Assembly: GCF_011745365.1 (NCBI RefSeq)
Contig: NW_024468911.1
Location: forward strand, 4,272,759-4,336,758
Direction of reading: 5' to 3'
Source: Cryphonectria parasitica EP155
Lineage: Eukaryota; Ascomycota; Sordariomycetes; Diaporthales; Cryphonectriaceae
Length of the DNA: 64,000 nucleotides
Shown here: positions 59,294-64,000 of the stretch, piece by piece
Layout of the letters: every line of letters starts with the position of its first letter
How positions within the stretch are numbered: position 1 is the stretch's first letter
Position numbers and translations under genes: made by a program
The notes under the pieces: generated by a model
Told to the model about the DNA's origin: nothing
Database searches by the model: none
Seen by the model: the letters and a program-made list of their open reading frames with translations, nothing else

Positions 59294-59896
59294 GGTGTGT
59301 GAGCGAAAGTGAGAGAGCCCATGACGGGGTAAACTTCTCTTGCTTGGAGGGTCATGATCTTGAGACGTGACGGAAAGAAGGAAAAGAAGAAAAATATTTC
59401 TTTCCCTTTAAATAATTAATCTAATATCTCTTTCCTCCATTGAATAATTTTGCTCGCTGAATCAATGCATGTTCCTCTTGTCGGTGCTATTCTTTCTTCT
59501 TTTCCTTCACTCTTTTCTACTTCCCCTGCCTTCATCCGCTACGTCGCACATGATTGGTGGGAACGGGCTGTGGAGACCCAAGTTAGGCAAGACCCTGCGA
59601 CGGGGTAATAGAGTATGCTAATTTGTCATCCTCCTGAGCGGCACAGCGCAGAATTCCGAGGTCCGCTGCCAAACATCCATTTTCTCAAGACCGACCTATA
59701 GGAATAGGGGAATGTGTGGGTTTCCCGTGTGAACAAGCCTCCTCTTAGGAAGCCGCCAACCTCCCAACATCCAAGGGCGAAGGATTCAATAAAATAAATA
59801 AATTTTGTACTCGTCCTCACGAAGCAAAGTTTCTATGATACACCCAAAATCAAGGCCTTGTCTGTTGTACGACCACACCCTTGCCCTCCAATCACA
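59294..59896. other. Intergenic region
   Basis: 603 bp between the mutarotase stop and the start of the next gene. T-rich 3' UTR-like sequence; no gene. Confidence 0.5.
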
Positions 59897-60575
59897 ATGT
59901 CCAGCCAACCGATCCCAATCCTTGTCACTGGCAAGGGCGAGCCCGTTGGACGTGTTGTGATAGACACCCTACAGCCCGAGTACGAAGGTCAGTCAGGGCC
60001 CTCCCCAGCCACCCTCTCTCTTTCTCTCACTCTCTCACGATGTCCCCTGCACAATCGTTAGCACACTGTAGATGGGACATGGTAACCAAGTAGGAAGGAA
60101 AGATGGAAAGAAAAGAAGAAGAAAAAGAAGAAGGGAAAAAACAGAACTTGATGATTCAATTACATGTAACTGAAAACATGTCTTGTCCCCAGTAATCCAC
60201 TTCACCCTAGCCAGCGCCGTCAAAGAAGAACTCCCCCTCCTCCTCACCAACAAACCCCCCGCCAACCCAAGCAGCACCCTCGGCACCGGCCACTGGTCCG
60301 CCGACCGCCCGCCCCAAGCCCTCCTCCTAGGCGGCGCCTACCAGGACGCCGACATCGAGAGCCTGACGGCGTTGGTCGGCGCGACGGAAGGAGCCGTGCA
60401 GATTCCTTGGCTGCGGGTTGATACGCGCAACAAGGCGCCGCCTCTGCAGCAGCCTACCGAGGCGGAGCTGCGGGAGTATGGGATGGATGTGGCAAGGAGG
60501 ATGAAGGAGATGCTGGGGCAGCTTGGGGCTGAAGGGAAGCTTGGCCCAGGAAACGGCCGTGTTTATTTGGTTTGA
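59897..60575 (+). CDS. Small cytosolic hypothetical protein, 157 aa
   Basis: Exons 59897-59987 and 60193-60575; a 205-nt intron with donor GTCAGT and acceptor CCCAG, in phase. The N terminus MSSQPIPILVTGKGEPVGRV looks like the first strand and loop of a Rossmann fold, but the rest (HFTLASAVKEELPLLL, QALLLGGAYQDADIESLTAL, GAVQIPWLRVDT) is too short for a dehydrogenase. It seems to be one of the small fungal proteins of unknown function that keep only that start. No signal peptide or membrane segment is present. Confidence 0.7.
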
Positions 60576-61505
60576 AGATAAATGGGGGTGACTGTCTTTT
60601 GGTGGTGGTGGACCTTGAGAGCCCAGTGCGGTTCTGGGATGGGGGATTCGTTTGTTAGTCGTAATGAGTTGTAGTCTTGGAAGTCTATGGAGCCCTCATA
60701 GACTTGTTCATCTGCGTGAAATATAGAGGCGATCAGGATCGAGTCCTTTGTATTATAGTACTACACCAGTTCAAGAACTTTGAGAACAAGTTCATGGTTG
60801 GTTAACATGAGCAATTGTGCAAGTGGGTTGGGAGTGATGTGTAGCCTTCTCACCTCAGTCACAACACGGCACCCAACATCTCTAGAATCAAAAACAGGCT
60901 ATCAGAATGGTGTCCTTGATGTGTTTCAACAATATTTTGCAACTATATTCACAATTACTTTCACAGACACTTCATACCACGATTAGGTGCCAGCCAGTGT
61001 CTGTCTAGCAGCGGCAGTCTCCCTAAAATGCTTTTCATATAGGTAATTGCTTTTGAGCGACTTGCACGCACCCTAACCCTGTTTATAAATTTACTCCCCA
61101 AGAAGAGTACGTACTACTGCATGCCTCTGTGATGTCAGCTTGCAGGTTGAGAGTCGATGTCAAAATGCATATTTAGAGAAGCGGAGAAAACAACTTTCCC
61201 ATACTTTCACATCTGGGTTTTCAAATCAACAGAGGTCGAATTATTTGCTCGTCTGAACGGCTATTATTCGTCCGAAACTCGGCCTCCGCGCGGACGAGCA
61301 GCTTAGAAATGGACGACCTGATTATATACACCCACCTAAGCCTCCACCGACTTTCATGTTCTGATATATATTCATACATACACACAAATATACAAATCCT
61401 TTGACGAATTGATGCAACCTCCCTTCTCACAGCCAACATTGACACGATCTCTAGAACAACACTTAAACCCTATTATTACCATCCGCAACCCTGAATTACA
61501 TCACC
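60576..61505. other. Intergenic region
   Basis: 930 bp upstream of the epimerase-like gene. A single CCCTAACCCT motif lies at 61071-61080. No gene. Confidence 0.5.
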
Positions 61506-62936
61506 ATGTCTTCCCACCGAATTCTCATTACCGGCGCCTCAGGCTATCTGGGCGGCACCCTCCTCGCCCGCTGGAACGAAGCCAACCTCCCCCCTACTTA
61601 CGACAAGCTCTTCGCCCTCGTCCGCACCGACGCCCAGGCCGCCGCCGTCAAGCAGCAATACGGCGCAGAACCCCTCGCGCTGGACGTGAGTGACGAAAAA
61701 GCTGTCAGGGACGCCGTCGTGGAGCACGAGATCAGCATCGTGTATTTCCTCATCGATGCGATGCGGCACGAGGCGCAGGTGCACTTCATCAGGGCCCTGG
61801 CTGAGGTTCGAGAGCGCACGGGCCGGGAGGTTCATTTTCTTCACGTGCGTGAAGACACTTGTTTCATATATAATGACATGTATACATACTCGCGATTGTT
61901 GATTTTCTTGCTGACATTTGAGCACTGAATCAGACTACTGGGGCCAAGATATTTTCTTCCCATGCTGGCGCGCCGACGGACAGGCCGCTGCTCGATACGG
62001 ACCCAGACTTATTCTCGATCCAGAAGGCTCAAAAGGCTCGATTTCCCCTGATGCAGTCGGTACGTATCACCTACCAGTTGCATCTTTCCAAGTTTTGAAG
62101 GGGAAGAAGAAGGGGAAGGGGCGGTTTTTTTTTGGTTTGTTTTTTTTAAAATTCCTTTCTTACTAAACGTCATGCTCTAATTAGGCCGTCGACACAAACT
62201 GCAAAATCATTGAGGAATCCGAGAAATACGGCGTGCGAAGTTACATCTTCGCCCCTTGCATTGTGTACGGCAAGGGCGAGGGGTTCGGCAACATCACCTC
62301 GATCCAGACCGTTGCCGTTGTGAAAGCCGCCAGGGCCATGAGGCGTGTATACAAGGTTGACGAGGGCGAGCCGGTAAGCCAACGCTCCATTCTCGTGCAT
62401 CCCAAAAACCATCCAAAGAGAAGCCGAAACACTGATTGATTCCTTCCTCTATGAACAGGAGTGGCCTGTCTGTCACATTCTTGACAACACAAGCCTTTAC
62501 CTCGACATCCTGCGCACGATCTTGACCGGTGGGGATCCTGGGCATGGTAGGGAAGGCTTCTTTCTCGCCTCTTCGGGGCCTGTACCATGGGATGACATTT
62601 ACACTGCCGTGGCGGCGGCGCTGGCAAGGCGTAATATCGTGGCGGACGATTCTGTCGTCCCTGCAAGTCCAGAGATACTGGGGCGCATGGGAGAGGCACT
62701 CGATTGTCCGGCCGAGGTAGTGAGCTTGCATATTGGTGGAAAGTGAGTGCGACATTTTATTCTGGTCCATAAATATGTGTGTTATCTTCGAGACTAACCA
62801 ACTGATATTACAATCTAGGTGCACGTTCAAGAGTGAGCGTGGGAAGAGAATCGGGTGGAAGACTCAGTTTGGCCCTCGCCACATTATTGAGGCTGCAGAT
62901 GATGAGGTCCAGCTAATCTTGGACAATCTAGGCTGA
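61506..62936 (+). CDS. NAD(P)-binding epimerase/reductase-like protein, 351 aa
   Basis: Exons 61506-61844, 61934-62059, 62185-62373, 62459-62742 and 62819-62936 join in phase. The nucleotide-binding loop is the Rossmann motif HRILITGASGYLGGTLL at residues 4-20, and an acidic/Asp-containing segment follows in the second strand region. Later parts match the extended SDR / NAD-dependent epimerase-dehydratase group: TTGAKIFSSH, a YGVRSYIFAPCIVYGKGEGF segment as in nucleotide-sugar epimerases and reductases, and a C-terminal substrate region ending QFGPRHIIEAADDEV. The typical YxxxK is not obvious, so catalytic details and substrate are open. All five exons have good GT-AG ends. Confidence 0.82.
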
Positions 62937-63169
62937 TCGTGAAGAGAGAAAACCGCATGTGCTGTAGGGCGTGGTGTTCTATGGGAATCATGTGCAATAT
63001 ACTCACCCAAAATATGCAACTTCTTGTACAGAAGACACCAGAGTTTCGTTGCGATGCCGAGGCAGGGTGGCAGCAGCACCCAGACCTGCAAGTCTCTGCC
63101 CATTTTCAATGAGCTTCCAAAGTGCCCTCGTGGGCCGAGTAATGAATGTCTCAAAGAGAAAAAAGACCG
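62937..63169. other. Short convergent gap
   Basis: 233 bp between two convergent stop codons. No feature seen. Confidence 0.6.
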
Positions 63170-64000
63170 TCAAGACAGGATCTGCCGGAGAAACGCATCC
63201 GAGTTCGGCTTTCTGCCAAGAAGAGCCTGCACCGTCTCGGCCTCCGGTCGACCTGCTCCCGGCTCCAAGAGCAGCTTTCGGAACCTTCGCCCGGCGCTCT
63301 TGTCCCATGCATTTCCAGCAAAGACGGTGTCGTATATATCTGCCGCGATCACTCGGCATCTGCAAGTTTTGAGAGTGTGCCCCATTAGCTAGCCGGCCCA
63401 AGAAAGGAAGACAGACGCTCAAATCGGCGAGTTGGTCATCGACTTAGTTGCATTACTCACAACGGATATGCAAAGTAGCCTGCAGCGTACTTCTTGAGGA
63501 TATGGCTGAACGAAGCCTGCCCCCACCCTGGATCATGTTCACCTTCGCCGAGGGCTAGACCCATAATCTCAGATCTACCAGAGTTCCAGAGCGCAGTCGT
63601 GTCTATCTCCGCTGCTGCCTGTGCGCTCGATGGCGAATGAATCGCGAGGTCGAATAGAGCTAAGTGAATCGATCGCATCATCTGGTTCGCCTTGAAGAGC
63701 CACTTGGTACGGGTGACGGCCTGAGCGATGTCCAGCGGCAGCCCTCCAGAAAACTCTTTGGCGCCGTGCTGGTGCTGCTGCTGGTGCTGCTGCTGGTCCG
63801 CTGCGTTACAGACCACAGAGTGATGTCTGCCGAGGCGTGTAAGCACCTTTACGTCCCATGCCCAGTTCTCCATAGTGACACTGGGGATCTCGACAAAATC
63901 TCGCGAATGCTCAATACCGTACTTGGCAGAAGAAACCAGGCTATGAACAGCATGACCCAGTTCATGCATCAAGCTCTTTACATCTTTATGTTCGAGCAGA
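63170..64000 (-). CDS. M3-family thimet-type oligopeptidase, 3' part (gene runs off the window)
   Basis: Two exon parts are visible: 64000-63461 (partial) and 63359-63170. The intron between them (63360-63460; donor GTGAGT, acceptor TTGCAG) joins YFAYPL to CRVIAADIYD in phase. The zinc motif HELGHAVH at about 63945-63968 is followed by DFVEIPSVTMENWAWD, the usual RDFVE(A/I)PS...ENW signature of saccharolysin/thimet oligopeptidases. The end (KSAGRRFRKLLLEPG, then the DAFLRQILS tail) matches their C terminus. A Gln/His-rich insert (QQQHQQQHQHG, near 63770-63790) is unusual and comes from a CTG/TGG-type repeat. These enzymes cleave short peptides in cytosol or mitochondria. The N-terminal two-thirds and the start codon lie to the right of 64000. 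Confidence 0.92.

Noticed and set aside
1..64000. CRISPR arrays, operons or bacterial insertions
   Set aside because: No regularly spaced direct repeats and no bacterial-type gene strings exist; introns and gene types are fungal throughout.

Overview
The window is nuclear DNA of a filamentous ascomycete (Pezizomycotina, most likely a sordariomycete; the class is an inference). The signs are many short GT-AG introns of about 52-205 nt with GCTAAC/CTGAC-type branch sites, a tRNA with an intron after the anticodon, fungal forms of household proteins (Rieske protein, DDB1, PP4 catalytic subunit, PEBP), fungal secreted proteins with Ala/Ser/Asn-rich composition, and single genes separated by 0.3-3.5 kb of CT-rich, homopolymer-rich DNA. 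No operons or CRISPR arrays are present and the genes are mixed in function.

Layout, left to right. 1-7.5 kb: mostly non-coding, with an intron-bearing tRNA-Glu(CTC) and a 774-codon disordered hypothetical protein. 7.5-11.3 kb: a one-pass Ser/Thr-rich surface protein and a broken 2EXR-like gene. 11.3-15.6 kb: gene-free, with a 280-bp solo-LTR-like element. 15.6-18.6 kb: an Hsp70-like (HSPA12-type) ATPase with seven exons. 19.8-23.5 kb: two small secreted proteins. 25.1-27.7 kb: a small membrane protein divergent from the PP4 catalytic subunit. 28-31.8 kb: one large four-exon gene, reassembled here from separate reading frames, with a possible papain/OTU-like Cys-His domain. 32-34.7 kb: a RING protein and a stand-alone dethiobiotin-synthetase-like protein. 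35.6-39.1 kb: a secreted PEBP and a larger Ala/Ser-rich secreted protein. 42.6-47.9 kb: the mitochondrial Rieske protein and DDB1. 48.9-49.4 kb: an AA9 lytic polysaccharide monooxygenase relic. 49.8-54.9 kb: a phospholipase D-like protein and a secreted M28 aminopeptidase. 55.3-55.6 kb: a second copy of the LTR-like repeat in the opposite orientation. 58-63 kb: a secreted aldose 1-epimerase, a small hypothetical protein and an NAD(P)-binding epimerase/reductase. 63.2-64 kb: the 3' part of an M3 oligopeptidase that runs off the right edge.

The genes do not form an obvious pathway. Several products are probably secreted (M28 peptidase, mutarotase, PEBP, three Ala/Leu/Asn-rich proteins) and sit among core cellular genes. 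The best new observations are the pair of related solo LTRs, each flanked by its own perfect 4-bp target duplication; the large unassigned gene at 28-31.8 kb; the degenerate AA9 gene; and the stand-alone DTBS-like protein with an altered P-loop. All exon boundaries were set by hand from splice sites and reading phase and were not checked against transcripts.
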